Source of the DNA: Prolixibacteraceae bacterium
GTDB taxonomy: Bacteria; Bacteroidota; Bacteroidia; Bacteroidales; Prolixibacteraceae
DNA length: 44,675 nt
Reading direction: 5' to 3'
NCBI GenBank assembly: GCA_029975525.1
Contig: JARKOX010000087.1
Coordinates: forward strand, 1 to 44,675
The position numbers and the translations under genes were made by a program. Under the pieces are notes generated by a model. The model ran no database searches and was not told where the DNA came from. It saw only the letters and a list, made by a program, of their open reading frames with translations. How positions within the stretch are numbered: position 1 is the stretch's first letter; each line of letters opens with the position of its first letter. Below are positions 16,256 to 24,590 of the stretch, in pieces.

Positions 16256-18892
16256 TTACGGTTTAATCACTTTTGATAAGGCCATCGGGATTTGCAGCAA
16301 ATCGTAGTCGTGTTCGTAAATCAGATAGCGGTTGCCCCACGAGGAGACAAACTTCTCTTTATACTCCCTCAGCCCTTTGTAATGGGCAAATCCCCTGATC
16401 TTTTCGTAGGCAAACTTCATCGATTTTTCCGGAAAATTATGTGGATCGTCAATGCCCGACAGGGGGGCAAACCCCATGTTGACGGAAGAATATCCCTGTT
16501 TGCGCAGGTAGTTAAACATTTCGACCAGAATAAAATCCATGATTCCATTGGGGGCGTCTGCTGTTTTGCGGATCAGGTCGTAGGTGGCTTCCCCTTTGAC
16601 ATAGTCGGGGATGATATTCAGGAAAGCAATTATCTTTTCTTCATCATTTTCGACCGTGATAAGGGTTTGCTGTTTCAGCTCCTGCCACACAAACATTCCC
16701 TGCGAGAAGACAATCTCACTTCTGCCCGTACTGTTCAGCCATTCATCCGAAACCGATTTGACTTTCTGCAACAAACCATCTTTAACCGGAGGATGATGAA
16801 CGGTGGCTTTGTAACCTCCCGCACTGATTTTCGAAACGGCATTGCGAATCGATTTGCGGGTTTTCCCTTCGATCGAGAAGCTGTTCAGATCGACAATCCC
16901 TTCCTGGCCGATAAAAAGCGATTTTTTCCCCAACGCTTTATAAACCGGCAAAGAGGCTTCGGGAACCCGATAAAAAATGCTTTTCATTCCGGCGTTGAAA
17001 CAAAATTTATCGAACAGTTTCAGGCATTTGGTCATCTCCTCCACACTGGCCGCAACCGGATTTTCGAGGACGACGGCAAAATTGCCGGAAACCCGGTAGC
17101 CAATAAAAGCGTCGAGATTTTCTTGCCCGAAAATCATCTTGTCGGGGTAAGTTTTGAAATAATCGAGCGCCGACTGCCCGTATTTCTCCATCAGCTGATT
17201 CGATCGTTCCGGTTTGACCGCGGTAGCCCCTTCTTTGAAAATGTAGGGCCGAATCAACGGGTAGGTGAGAAATGAGATGGTTGCGAATCCGCTAAGGTTG
17301 ATTGAGAGGATAAAGTCGCGGGCAAACTTGTTGGTTGCCACCAAATCGGGACTGGTATAAAAGAAATAGTTTTGCAGCGTGTATTGTAACGATTGCCAGA
17401 GGTTAAAGTCGATGTCAAAGTGTTTTTTGTCCAAAAAATAAAAGCCGGCCACGCCATACATTAACACCGCCAGCATACTTAAAACAGCCGTTCGGATGCC
17501 GAAAGTTCGCAGCCCGGGGTTGTTCTTTACATAGTAATCTTTCCGGGTTGCAATCAGCACGGCTACCACCACCACCGCGACCAGCGCCTCTTCGTAGTCG
17601 CCGGCCTTGGTCAGGTTGCCCACGGCGGATATGATACTTAAAAAGAGGGCAAACCACCAGGTTGATTTTAGCCCTTTCAGCATAAACGAGGCAGTGACCA
17701 GCAGGAAAAGTCCCAGTACAAAGACAAAATAGTTGGATGCCGAAATAATTCCGGTCGGGATAAACTCTTTCAGCCAGGCCACCCGTTCAGAAATGGCCGG
17801 GGTTAAAACGGAAATGATATTGACAATCCCCAGGGTAAACAGCAGGATGGCCGGAACTACTCTCATCAGCAGCTTGTTGATCCTGAGCATAAAAGTGGTC
17901 AGACCCGCCAGAAGGGGCAGCCAAAATTCGAAGAAGCGGTAGAGGAATGTTGCGGCAACAGCTTCGACATGGCTGTACCCATAGCGTATCAGGATAAAAG
18001 CCATCGAAACTTCGATGGCGCCAAACCCCCGAAGGAAGGGGGAAACAATCAGAAAGATGACAGATACCACGTAGGCGGTCATGGCTGCCACCCACGAAGG
18101 GGCGAAACCAAGGGCAGACATGGCGATGAAAAGATGGATTATCCCGGTCAGTTCGATAACAAACGAGTAGAAAACCGTAAGCAAAAACTGTTTTTTACTG
18201 ACATTGCTGATCTCGAACTCCTCGAAAAGCACTTCGGCAGCTGGAAAGGTTTTAACCACCCACCGGAAAAGCCGGTTTTGGGTAACCAGCGAACGATACA
18301 GATAAAAAAGCAGCAGGATAAGCAGCAACAATGAAATCAGTCCGGCCCACTCACCAGCTCCGAGCGATCTGTCGGCAATGGCAAAAAGAAAAATCGGGAC
18401 CGCAACAATCACCACTGATAATATGCCCACAAAGCCGTAAATAACGGAAGCAGCGTAGATTTGGTTCTTGTTAACCCCTTTTTTTTCGATCTCCTGATTA
18501 AAAAAGGCCAGCGAACTTACCCCGCCGGCAGGGATAAAAACGCTGATAAAGTTGCGTTTCAAAAAAAGGACAACCGCATCGCGAAAGCTGATTTTACTCC
18601 CTACCGAGCAGAACGAAGCGACATACATTTGTGCCTGAAGAGCAATGTAGAGCAGCGTTACCCCCATCCCCAGCATGATCCATGGCCACCGGGAGGCGCC
18701 TAACGATTGTTTGACATTAACCAGCTCGGTCTGTTCGTGGGCCAGAAACCAAATCCCTAAGATGATGAAGAAAAGGGTAACGATGGCCTGTCCGATCAGT
18801 TTTCCGTTCTCCGTCAGATTTTGAAAACCCCGCTTGCGCCAGCCTGTAAGTTTTTTCCAAGCGCCTTGTATGAAAGCTTTTACAGATGCCAT
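16256..18892 (-). CDS. mprF: MprF-like phosphatidylglycerol aminoacyl-transferase and flippase
   Basis: An 878-aa membrane protein in two parts. The first about 500 residues hold roughly 13-14 transmembrane helices, including the UPF0104/flippase part (FLKRNFISVFIPAGGVSSLAFF, about residues 110-130). The C-terminal about 300 residues form the soluble DUF2156 aminoacyl-tRNA transferase domain, with WLNSTGRSEIVFSQGMF, IAFLNIIPDY and NMGFAPLSGI. MprF proteins attach lysine or alanine to phosphatidylglycerol and flip the product, lowering negative surface charge and giving resistance to cationic peptides. The length is close to the 840 aa of the staphylococcal protein. The in-frame TTG at 18919 lies in the -7 box, so the ATG at 18892 is chosen. 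The amino acid used is unknown. Confidence 0.88.
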   Translation of the reverse strand: MASVKAFIQGAWKKLTGWRKRGFQNLTENGKLIGQAIVTLFFIILGIWFLAHEQTELVNVKQSLGASRWPWIMLGMGVTLLYIALQAQMYVASFCSVGSKISFRDAVVLFLKRNFISVFIPAGGVSSLAFFNQEIEKKGVNKNQIYAASVIYGFVGILSVVIVAVPIFLFAIADRSLGAGEWAGLISLLLLILLLFYLYRSLVTQNRLFRWVVKTFPAAEVLFEEFEISNVSKKQFLLTVFYSFVIELTGIIHLFIAMSALGFAPSWVAAMTAYVVSVIFLIVSPFLRGFGAIEVSMAFILIRYGYSHVEAVAATFLYRFFEFWLPLLAGLTTFMLRINKLLMRVVPAILLFTLGIVNIISVLTPAISERVAWLKEFIPTGIISASNYFVFVLGLFLLVTASFMLKGLKSTWWFALFLSIISAVGNLTKAGDYEEALVAVVVVAVLIATRKDYYVKNNPGLRTFGIRTAVLSMLAVLMYGVAGFYFLDKKHFDIDFNLWQSLQYTLQNYFFYTSPDLVATNKFARDFILSINLSGFATISFLTYPLIRPYIFKEGATAVKPERSNQLMEKYGQSALDYFKTYPDKMIFGQENLDAFIGYRVSGNFAVVLENPVAASVEEMTKCLKLFDKFCFNAGMKSIFYRVPEASLPVYKALGKKSLFIGQEGIVDLNSFSIEGKTRKSIRNAVSKISAGGYKATVHHPPVKDGLLQKVKSVSDEWLNSTGRSEIVFSQGMFVWQELKQQTLITVENDEEKIIAFLNIIPDYVKGEATYDLIRKTADAPNGIMDFILVEMFNYLRKQGYSSVNMGFAPLSGIDDPHNFPEKSMKFAYEKIRGFAHYKGLREYKEKFVSSWGNRYLIYEHDYDLLQIPMALSKVIKP

Positions 18893-18916
18893 GCTGATGA
18901 TATTGGAACCGCTATT

Positions 18917-18924
18917 CAAATGTA
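18917..18924 (-). promoter_or_regulatory. -7 promoter element of the mprF-like gene
   Basis: On the minus strand TACATTTG matches TAnnTTTG. The ATG at 18892 lies 25 bp downstream. The box overlaps the first codon of the longest possible reading frame, which argues against that longer start. Confidence 0.5.
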
Positions 18925-19152
18925 TAAAAAGAACAAAAGTGGAGCTAAAATAGTGAAACCGTTTTTAGGAAGCTTTTGAGTGAAAACAGAAAATATCTTC
19001 CCCAAATTCGGCTCCCGATTCATCGTTTATCCAATGAGGACCGGCGGGCTGAAGAGATGATCATGAAGTGGATCGTTTCGGTCAGAAAGAGGGGGTAAAT
19101 TCCGGCAACTAACAACAACGGCAAGACTGGATCAATCCTTTCGCTTATTTCC

Positions 19153-19220
19153 GGTCAAAAAAAATCAGGTAACGAACCGTCTCTTCCGGCCAGTGAGCCT
19201 GCGGTTTATTATCTGATTTT
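19153..19220 (-). terminator. Terminator-like hairpin behind the thioesterase gene
   Basis: Arms at 19201-19220 and 19159-19178 pair over 20 positions with 3 non-Watson-Crick pairs, around a 22-nt loop. On the minus strand the second arm runs into eight consecutive T. It lies 40 bp after the thioesterase stop codon. The rest of the 367-bp gap between the mprF-like and thioesterase genes (18893-19259) shows no gene or other recognisable element. Confidence 0.6.
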
Positions 19221-19259
19221 TGGCAACCTGAGCAGCCGGAAATCACAGCCGGCGGTCGG

Positions 19260-19700
19260 TTATTTGTTTCTCAGCGCCTTGGCCTGCTCGTGCAGCGCAA
19301 CATCCTCTTCCGTCAGCGGTTTAATTTCGATGTTGTGCGAGGTGGGGCGGGTCTGTTCGTCCACATAGATGAAGGTGATAAACCCACTCACCAGCGGTTC
19401 GTCGCCTTCGTCCTTCACCACCTGGATATACGAAATCAGGCTGCTTCTTCCGGCATAGACGATTTTCGACACAAATTTCAGGATTTGTCCGGCGGCAACC
19501 GGTTTGGTGAAGTACATGCCGTGGATTTTCAGGCAAACGATCCCTTTGGGATTGACCAGCTTGGCTGCCGAGATAAATCCCGATTCCACAAACCACTTCG
19601 CCGTCCGGCCGGCAAATAAAGTTCCGTGATGGTTTAAATCTTCACTCTTCACGAGCCGGGTGGTGTAGACCACTTTGGGCTCAACAATCTTCTTTTCCAT
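19260..19700 (-). CDS. Acyl-CoA thioesterase (hotdog fold, cytosolic type)
   Basis: Hydrolyses fatty acyl-CoA to free acid and CoA. The 146-aa protein is one hotdog domain with the usual helix segment LNHHGTLFAGRTAKWFVESGF (the family consensus is NHHGTLFGG...W.D), the strand ILKFVSKIVYAGRSSLISYIQV and the end VSGFITFIYVDE. The acidic residue normally in the Asp/Glu position of the helix is Glu (FVESG) here. An in-frame TTG at 19736 overlaps the -7 box and the ATG at 19700 is used. A decayed partial copy of the same gene lies at 16113-16245. Confidence 0.87.
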   Translation of the reverse strand: MEKKIVEPKVVYTTRLVKSEDLNHHGTLFAGRTAKWFVESGFISAAKLVNPKGIVCLKIHGMYFTKPVAAGQILKFVSKIVYAGRSSLISYIQVVKDEGDEPLVSGFITFIYVDEQTRPTSHNIEIKPLTEEDVALHEQAKALRNK

Positions 19701-19733
19701 TCTGATGCTGTTAATGTTTTGTAACCAAACAAA

Positions 19734-19741
19734 CAAAGATA
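19734..19741 (-). promoter_or_regulatory. -7 promoter element of the thioesterase gene
   Basis: On the minus strand TATCTTTG matches TAnnTTTG exactly, 34 bp before the ATG at 19700. No clear -33 element. Confidence 0.5.
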
Positions 19742-19962
19742 CCGGATTTCGGAGCGGGGAGGGGCCTCGCGGGCATTAAGAAAATGTTAGGTTTGGGCGC
19801 AGTGGCTGAAAAACAGGGAAATCGGACCGCCGGTGCAGGCTGGGTGAGGAGCAAAAGTTTACCGGAGACCCGCCGCGCCGGCTACTTCCCGGCCTTCCTG
19901 CTACCTTGGGTTTAGTGCCTTCCAACCGGCTGAAATTTTGATGGATTCTCTCCGGGAAACGG

Positions 19963-19992
19963 TTGTTTTATCCAATCCCGTTTTGTAATTTG
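19963..19992 (+). promoter_or_regulatory. Conserved promoter of copy A
   Basis: TTG at 19963-19965 and TAATTTG at 19986-19992 are separated by 20 bp, the spacing of Bacteroidota -33/-7 promoters; the -7 box is one base short of the TAnnTTTG consensus. The same two elements with the same spacing occur in copy B. The predicted start near 20000 gives a leader of about 17 nt to the small ORF. Confidence 0.5.
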
Positions 19993-20016
19993 GAGCCAAA
20001 ACTAAACCAGACGAAC

Positions 20017-20100
20017 ATGGCAATTCAATTGCATCGACCGCCCGACCACGACAGTCTTCCTAAAATATCTTCCGAAATAAGTAGTTGTAGGTATTTGTAA
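20017..20100 (+). CDS. Small leader ORF of copy A (27 aa)
   Basis: ATG at 20017 opens a 27-codon frame whose product starts MAIQLHRPP and ends ISSCRYL. The corresponding ORF in copy B starts MMSIQPYHP and contains ISVCKYL at the aligned position, so the frame is kept between the two diverged copies. It may be the 5' remnant of a gene cut by insertion, or a leader peptide. No family recognised. Confidence 0.35.
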   Translation: MAIQLHRPPDHDSLPKISSEISSCRYL

Positions 20101-20154
20101 ATTGGTGAGTTATATGTATGAATGAATTAGCGGCAAGCTTAAAAAAGAAATAGA

Positions 20155-20886
20155 ATGGAAGTACAACTAAAAGGCGGAATTTTAATTATTGGTTCATTGA
20201 TTTGGGACCCATCTCCAATTAGGGTAAAATGGAGAGAAGAATTTTTAGATAACATTGACAACATAATTGATGTGCCAGCACCAATTAGATACGGAAGAAT
20301 TTCAAGAAAAAGAAATTGTACATATACGATGGTGTTTTCGCATGATTGTTTAAGTCCAGGTAAATTAGGAATTGCCAAATTCATTGGATTTAAAAATAAT
20401 CCCCTAACATTAGATGATATTTTGCTTCAAAGCAAAGAATTAATAAAAGCAGAAACAGATCAAACGGAAGTTAGATTCAAAACTTTCAACTGGAAATGGG
20501 GCGCATTAGGATTATGTATCAATCCAAATAAAGAGAAAGGAAAAAATGAAGAAATTAAGTATCTAAAAGTTAGATGGGCTGAGAACTACGGGAAGCAAAA
20601 ACCTTTAATTCCGTCCGACTTTGTTGTTGGAGAAGAAGAGGAAATTATTAGTGAAACTGGAATACTCGACATACCATGGTCTGACAATCTAAATGAATTT
20701 GACTTCTTTATTTCTACTATAGTAAAACCCGAAATTAAAGAATATCCCAATGCCTATAAAATTGCAGAAAAGATGATTGTAAATGAGAGTGACGAATACT
20801 TTATGAAAAACAAGTCATATTCGATAAAAACTTTTCAAGATGACGAAATAATATTAGAATTGGAAAAATTTAAAGCCAGTCGTTAA
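20155..20886 (+). CDS. Hypothetical protein of the first AT-rich block
   Basis: Not recognised with confidence. The 243-aa product has no signal peptide or membrane segment and is rich in Lys, Glu, Ile and Asn. It begins with GGILIIGSLIWDPSPIRVKWR; the GSLIW and following R/WR residues recall the opening of gamma-glutamyl cyclotransferase-like folds, but this is only a hint. Codon use is much more AT-rich than that of the genes on either side, which indicates recent acquisition. It is the first gene after promoter copy A and its 27-aa leader, and so probably is transcribed from that promoter. Confidence 0.7.
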   Translation: MEVQLKGGILIIGSLIWDPSPIRVKWREEFLDNIDNIIDVPAPIRYGRISRKRNCTYTMVFSHDCLSPGKLGIAKFIGFKNNPLTLDDILLQSKELIKAETDQTEVRFKTFNWKWGALGLCINPNKEKGKNEEIKYLKVRWAENYGKQKPLIPSDFVVGEEEEIISETGILDIPWSDNLNEFDFFISTIVKPEIKEYPNAYKIAEKMIVNESDEYFMKNKSYSIKTFQDDEIILELEKFKASR

Positions 20887-20889
20887 TAA

Positions 20890-21132
20890 ATTATATATGG
20901 CAGTAATTTTTATATCAAAGTCTTTGACGAAAACAATTTGACTGACTTAAATCAAAAGATTGCTGAGACAAATACCGAATTAGTCAAGCAAAATGAATTT
21001 ATGCCCAAATGGTATGAATTGAGGGCAACAAAAAACTCAAAGGGAGATGCTTTAAAAATGGCAAACTACTTCTATGAAACAGGATTTTTTGAATGTAGTG
21101 AACCCGGAATATCCCTATATCCGGTGGAATAA
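20890..21132 (+). pseudogene. Gene fragment, 3' part only
   Basis: An open frame without a normal start codon begins right after a stop at 20887 and reads YGSNFYIKVFDENNLTDL... to PGISLYPVE at 21132, about 80 residues. A TTG at 20938 could start a 64-aa product. It looks like the C-terminal part of a lost gene rather than a complete one. No family recognised. It ends 85 bp before the next gene. Confidence 0.35.
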
Positions 21133-21216
21133 AAAACGAACCACCAAGCCCCACCGTTGGTAGGCATTTGAGCAAGAATACAACACTTAACATAGGGAAC
21201 TTATAAAAATTAAAAA

Positions 21217-21930
21217 ATGATGAAAAAATTACTTTTAGTAGCAGCAACAATTTTCTCAGCTTTTAATCTTTTTTCCCAAACGGACCATGGAAAGCTTATC
21301 CTGTCAGTTGATGGAAGCTATGTAAAATCAACGACAGAAAATGGTGTAACCCAAAATCAACATGTTACACAAGGCCACTATTTAGATGTTGGAGCTTCGG
21401 TGGGATATTTTATAACCAATCGATTTGTGGCAGGTTTGGGACTGGATTATAACAGGGGAAAAGAAGACAGAGCTAATAATTTAATGATTAACAGATATTT
21501 CCAGGCTGAAAGAGTAAACCTTAAATCCAACGTTCTTTTGCCCAATGTTTTTTTAGGGTATTATCATCCGATTGCCAACAGATTATATTTCAACACCAAT
21601 CTGAAATTTGGTTACGGAAAAGCAAAGTCTGAGTATGAAACCTTTAGGATGGGTAATGTCTTTTATCCGTCTGGAACAGCGATTGAATTAGCAGATGATT
21701 ATTCTTCCTCGTATGCCATGAGCCAGTTCGGAAATGCAAAGGTTGATTTGTTTCGTGTAGATATTCTTCCAGAATTAACTTATTTTATCTCTGCCCGATT
21801 TGGTTTTTATCTTGGCTTGGGTGGTGTAAGCTATTCTTTACTTGACTGGAATACCGATAATTCTGATTGGACAATAAACTTTAATCCAACATATTGGAAA
21901 CTTGGAGTTAAAATAAAAATGATGAATTAG
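21217..21930 (+). CDS. Outer-membrane beta-barrel protein (OmpW/OprF-barrel-like)
   Basis: A 237-aa protein with a Sec signal peptide (MMKKLLLVAATIFSAFNLFSQ) and then alternating strands with aromatic belts, such as HYLDVGASVGYFITNRFVAGLGLDY and RFGFYLGLGGVSY, typical of the small outer-membrane barrels of Bacteroidota. It ends with a strand WKLGVKIKMMN. The TAG stop codon is part of the left inverted repeat of a MITE-like element, so the present C terminus may have been set by that insertion. AT-rich like the other genes of this block. No ligand or role can be deduced. Confidence 0.8.
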   Translation: MMKKLLLVAATIFSAFNLFSQTDHGKLILSVDGSYVKSTTENGVTQNQHVTQGHYLDVGASVGYFITNRFVAGLGLDYNRGKEDRANNLMINRYFQAERVNLKSNVLLPNVFLGYYHPIANRLYFNTNLKFGYGKAKSEYETFRMGNVFYPSGTAIELADDYSSSYAMSQFGNAKVDLFRVDILPELTYFISARFGFYLGLGGVSYSLLDWNTDNSDWTINFNPTYWKLGVKIKMMN

Positions 21931-22104
21931 GCATTTAATGAATCCCAAAGGATGCCGGAGGCATCGAATGTTTATAGAAAAATTGGGGTGATGTTTGTTC
22001 GACCCCAGCCGGGGTCGAATATCTATCGCTTTTGAAATAGCTACAAACCTGTAAACCCGCTGGGTTTATAAAAAAATGGCTCATATTTACTAAATGCCTA
22101 ATTC
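21924..22104. mobile_element. MITE-like element of 181 bp
   Basis: Perfect 14-bp terminal inverted repeats, GAATTAGGCATTTA at 21924-21937 and TAAATGCCTAATTC at 22091-22104, enclose a non-coding segment. Inside are three short palindromes: GATGCC-GGA-GGCATC, TTCGACCCC-AGC-CGGGGTCGAA and AAACCC-GCT-GGGTTT. No transposase is present. The left repeat contains the stop codon of the preceding gene. The 194 bp that follow, up to the DUF1801 gene, hold a small hairpin (CTCTC-TGAG-GAGAG near 22267-22281) and nothing else recognised. Confidence 0.7.
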
Positions 22105-22298
22105 TGTAAAAATATAAAATGCCTGCTGACACAGTGCATAGGGCAAAACGGTTTCGACGGTATGCGCGGGGCGGATTCTCACTGGATCTTTTTTGATGTT
22201 CCGACAGGGATTCGCCCGTAACCGGCTGCTTTTTACACCGCCAGCCGTTGTACACCGGTAGTTTTACCTCTCTGAGGAGAGTTTACACCAATAAAGGT

Positions 22299-22691
22299 AT
22301 GCCAAACAGTTACAAAGATTTTGAAGAATACCAGCGTAACTTTCCGGCCCCGATCCGGGAGTTGCTCGGGCAGGTACGGGAGGCGGTCAGGCGGGCTGCT
22401 CCCGGCGCCACCGAGGGGATCAGTTACGGGATGCCGGCGTTTAAGCTGAACGGAAAGCCGCTGGTCTATTTCGCCGCTTTCAAAAACCATATCGGGTTTT
22501 ACGCCACGCCAACCGGACACCGCGAATTTGCAGCAGAACTTGCGGCGTACAAACAGGGGAAAGGTTCGGTGCAGTTTCCGCTCGACCGTCCCATTCCGCT
22601 GGCGTTGATTGAACGGATTACCCGTTTCCGGGTGTGCGAAAACCTGCTCGCCGCCTCCGCCGCGAAGAATCGGAAAGCTGGTCCGGCTTGA
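22299..22691 (+). CDS. DUF1801 / YdhG-like protein
   Basis: A 130-aa soluble protein with the DUF1801 signatures: an N-terminal helix pair (FEEYQRNFPAPIRELLGQVREAVRRAAPGATE), the loop ISYGMPAFKLNGKPLVYFAAFKNHIGFY and a basic C terminus. Relatives include the frataxin-like YdhG iron chaperone of Bacillus, but the biochemical role is not settled. The frame is open to 22248; the ATG at 22299 gives the usual family N terminus. It appears to be monocistronic and GC-rich, marking the return to core-type sequence after the first AT-rich block. Confidence 0.85.
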   Translation: MPNSYKDFEEYQRNFPAPIRELLGQVREAVRRAAPGATEGISYGMPAFKLNGKPLVYFAAFKNHIGFYATPTGHREFAAELAAYKQGKGSVQFPLDRPIPLALIERITRFRVCENLLAASAAKNRKAGPA

Positions 22692-22953
22692 CGGAGCAAG
22701 TTGTTGATTTTGCTCTTCTTATCGCTATAGATTCTGTTATTTTCATTTTCCCGACACGAAAAAAGGCTTCCGAAAGAACGTTTTTTTGCCCCAACAGGAG
22801 GAACCAGCCGATTTTGCCGGTTGTGTTTTCCGAAACTTTCTGAACATTTATTAACTTGCCGATCCGGCCCGGCCGGGCGCAGGAGGCGTTGACTGTTGTG
22901 TCCGGAAGCCGACATCAGAGTATTAATCAACTAATTGTCAAATAAAAAAACCT

Positions 22954-24393
22954 ATGAGTCCGAAAGAATCACCACGCCGGCTGTTTTTGAAACAGGCACT
23001 GGCGTTGTCCGCTGTTACGGTAGCTCCCACCATTCTCACCAAAGTTGCATCGGGAATTACGCTTCCCACCACCTCGCTGGCCAGCGCCAACGAACGGGTG
23101 AACCTGGCCTGCTGCGGCATTGGTAACCGTGGCGCCGAAATCATCAACGCCCTGTACAATACCGGTCTGGCCAACATTGTCGCCCTGTGCGATACCGACA
23201 TGGGCGCACCGCACACCCTGAAAATTCTGGAGAAATTCCCCGATGTTCCGCGTTTTCAGGATTTCAGGGAGATGTTCGACAAAATGGGCAGCCAGATCGA
23301 TGCCGTGTCGGTAGGTGTTCCCGACCATTCGCATTTCCCGATCACGATGCTGGCCATGAGCCTGGGCAAACACGTGTATGTGGAAAAACCGATGGCCCGC
23401 ACCTTTAACGAGATCGAGCTGATGATGAAAGCCGAGAAAAAGTATAAGGTAGCCGCGCAAATGGGGAACCAGGGCCACTCGGATGCCAACTACTTCCAGT
23501 TTAAAGCCTGGGTAGAAGCCGGCATTATCAAAGATGTGACGGCCATCACCGCCCACATGAACTCGGCACGCCGCTGGCACGGATGGGATACCGGCATCAC
23601 CCGCTTCCCCGACGGGCAGCCCGTTCCCGGAACGCTTGACTGGGACACCTGGCTGGGCGTGGTGCACCACCACGATTACCACAAAGACTTTATCAACGGA
23701 CAGTGGCGCTGCTGGTACGACTTCGGGCTGGGCGCACTGGGCGACTGGGGCGCTCACATCATCGACACCGCCCACGAATTCCTCAACCTGGGATTGCCTT
23801 ACGAAGTGAGCCCCGTCAAACTGGAAGGGCACAACCCCTTCTTCTTCCCGCAATCCTCCACGCTGTCGTTTAAATTTCCGAAACGCGGAAAGATGCCGCC
23901 GGTCGAAATTACCTGGTATGATGGTGTGAACAACATTCCGCAGGTGCCCGAAGGTTACGGCGTTTCCGAACTCGACCCGAATATCCCGCCGACCAGCACC
24001 GGCAAGATCCAGCCGGCCAAACTCAACCCCGGCAAGATCATCTACAGCAAAGAGCTGACTTTCAAAGGCGGCTCACACGGCAGCACCCTGTCGATTATTC
24101 CGGAAGAAAAAGCAAAAGAGATGGCGGGGAAACTTCCCGAAGTTCCGAAAAGCCCGTCGAACCACTTCAAAAACTTCCTGCAGGCTTGTAAAGGGCTCGA
24201 AAAATGCCGCTCGTCGTTTGAGGTGGCCGGCCCGCTCAGCCAGGTCTTTACCTTGGGAGTGATGGCCCAGCGGCTCAATACCAAGCTGGAAATCAACCGG
24301 AAAACCAAGCAGATCACCAACAACAAAATGGCCAACGAAATGCTGGTGGGACTTCCGCCGCGCAAAGGTTGGGAACAATATTACAAACTCTGA
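22954..24393 (+). CDS. Tat-exported Gfo/Idh/MocA-family oxidoreductase
   Basis: A 479-aa protein of the NAD(P)-dependent sugar oxidoreductase family. The N terminus SPRRLFLKQALALSAVTVAP is a twin-arginine signal, so it is probably folded with its cofactor and exported. A Rossmann part follows (VNLACCGIGNRGAEIINAL, then ALCDTDMG), with the family block EKPMARTFNE (Lys of the EKP motif, about residue 149) and GNQGHSDANYF. The C-terminal alpha/beta domain holds YDFGLGALGDWGAHIIDTAHEFL. Such exported members are typical of carbohydrate-degrading Bacteroidota and may act on glycosides or sugar alcohols. Substrate unknown. A strong terminator follows, so it is transcribed alone or last. Confidence 0.9.
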   Translation: MSPKESPRRLFLKQALALSAVTVAPTILTKVASGITLPTTSLASANERVNLACCGIGNRGAEIINALYNTGLANIVALCDTDMGAPHTLKILEKFPDVPRFQDFREMFDKMGSQIDAVSVGVPDHSHFPITMLAMSLGKHVYVEKPMARTFNEIELMMKAEKKYKVAAQMGNQGHSDANYFQFKAWVEAGIIKDVTAITAHMNSARRWHGWDTGITRFPDGQPVPGTLDWDTWLGVVHHHDYHKDFINGQWRCWYDFGLGALGDWGAHIIDTAHEFLNLGLPYEVSPVKLEGHNPFFFPQSSTLSFKFPKRGKMPPVEITWYDGVNNIPQVPEGYGVSELDPNIPPTSTGKIQPAKLNPGKIIYSKELTFKGGSHGSTLSIIPEEKAKEMAGKLPEVPKSPSNHFKNFLQACKGLEKCRSSFEVAGPLSQVFTLGVMAQRLNTKLEINRKTKQITNNKMANEMLVGLPPRKGWEQYYKL

Positions 24394-24423
24394 TAGCAGG
24401 AGTTTGGGGTATGACGTTACAAG

Positions 24424-24458
24424 TTGCCCGCAGCCGAAAGGTTACGGGCAATTTTTTT
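24424..24458 (+). terminator. Rho-independent terminator after the Gfo/Idh/MocA gene
   Basis: TTGCCCG at 24424 pairs with CGGGCAA ending at 24451, with an inner GCC-GAAA-GGT stem, followed by seven T. It lies about 30 bp after the stop codon. Confidence 0.88.
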
Positions 24459-24590
24459 CTGCGGAAACGGGCGCCTGAAGCGGCGTCCGGCCACTGTCGG
24501 CCGGCGGGAAATGATTATTGAAAGCAGCCTGCCCAAACGCGCTTTATGTCGATTCTATCACTATCTTTCGGTGTTTTTTTTGACAAACTT

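Larger units (their letters stand above)
19952..20125 (+). repeat. Promoter-leader repeat, copy A, at the edge of the first AT-rich block
   Basis: A segment of about 170 bp that is repeated in inverted orientation at 44108-44290 (copy B). The first 55 bp (through the ATG at 20017) are about 91 percent identical by eye; the rest is recognisably related. It marks the change from GC-rich to AT-rich sequence. The remaining part of the 454-bp gap between the thioesterase start and the next long gene (19742-19951) contains only the short repeat at 19918-19963. Confidence 0.7.
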
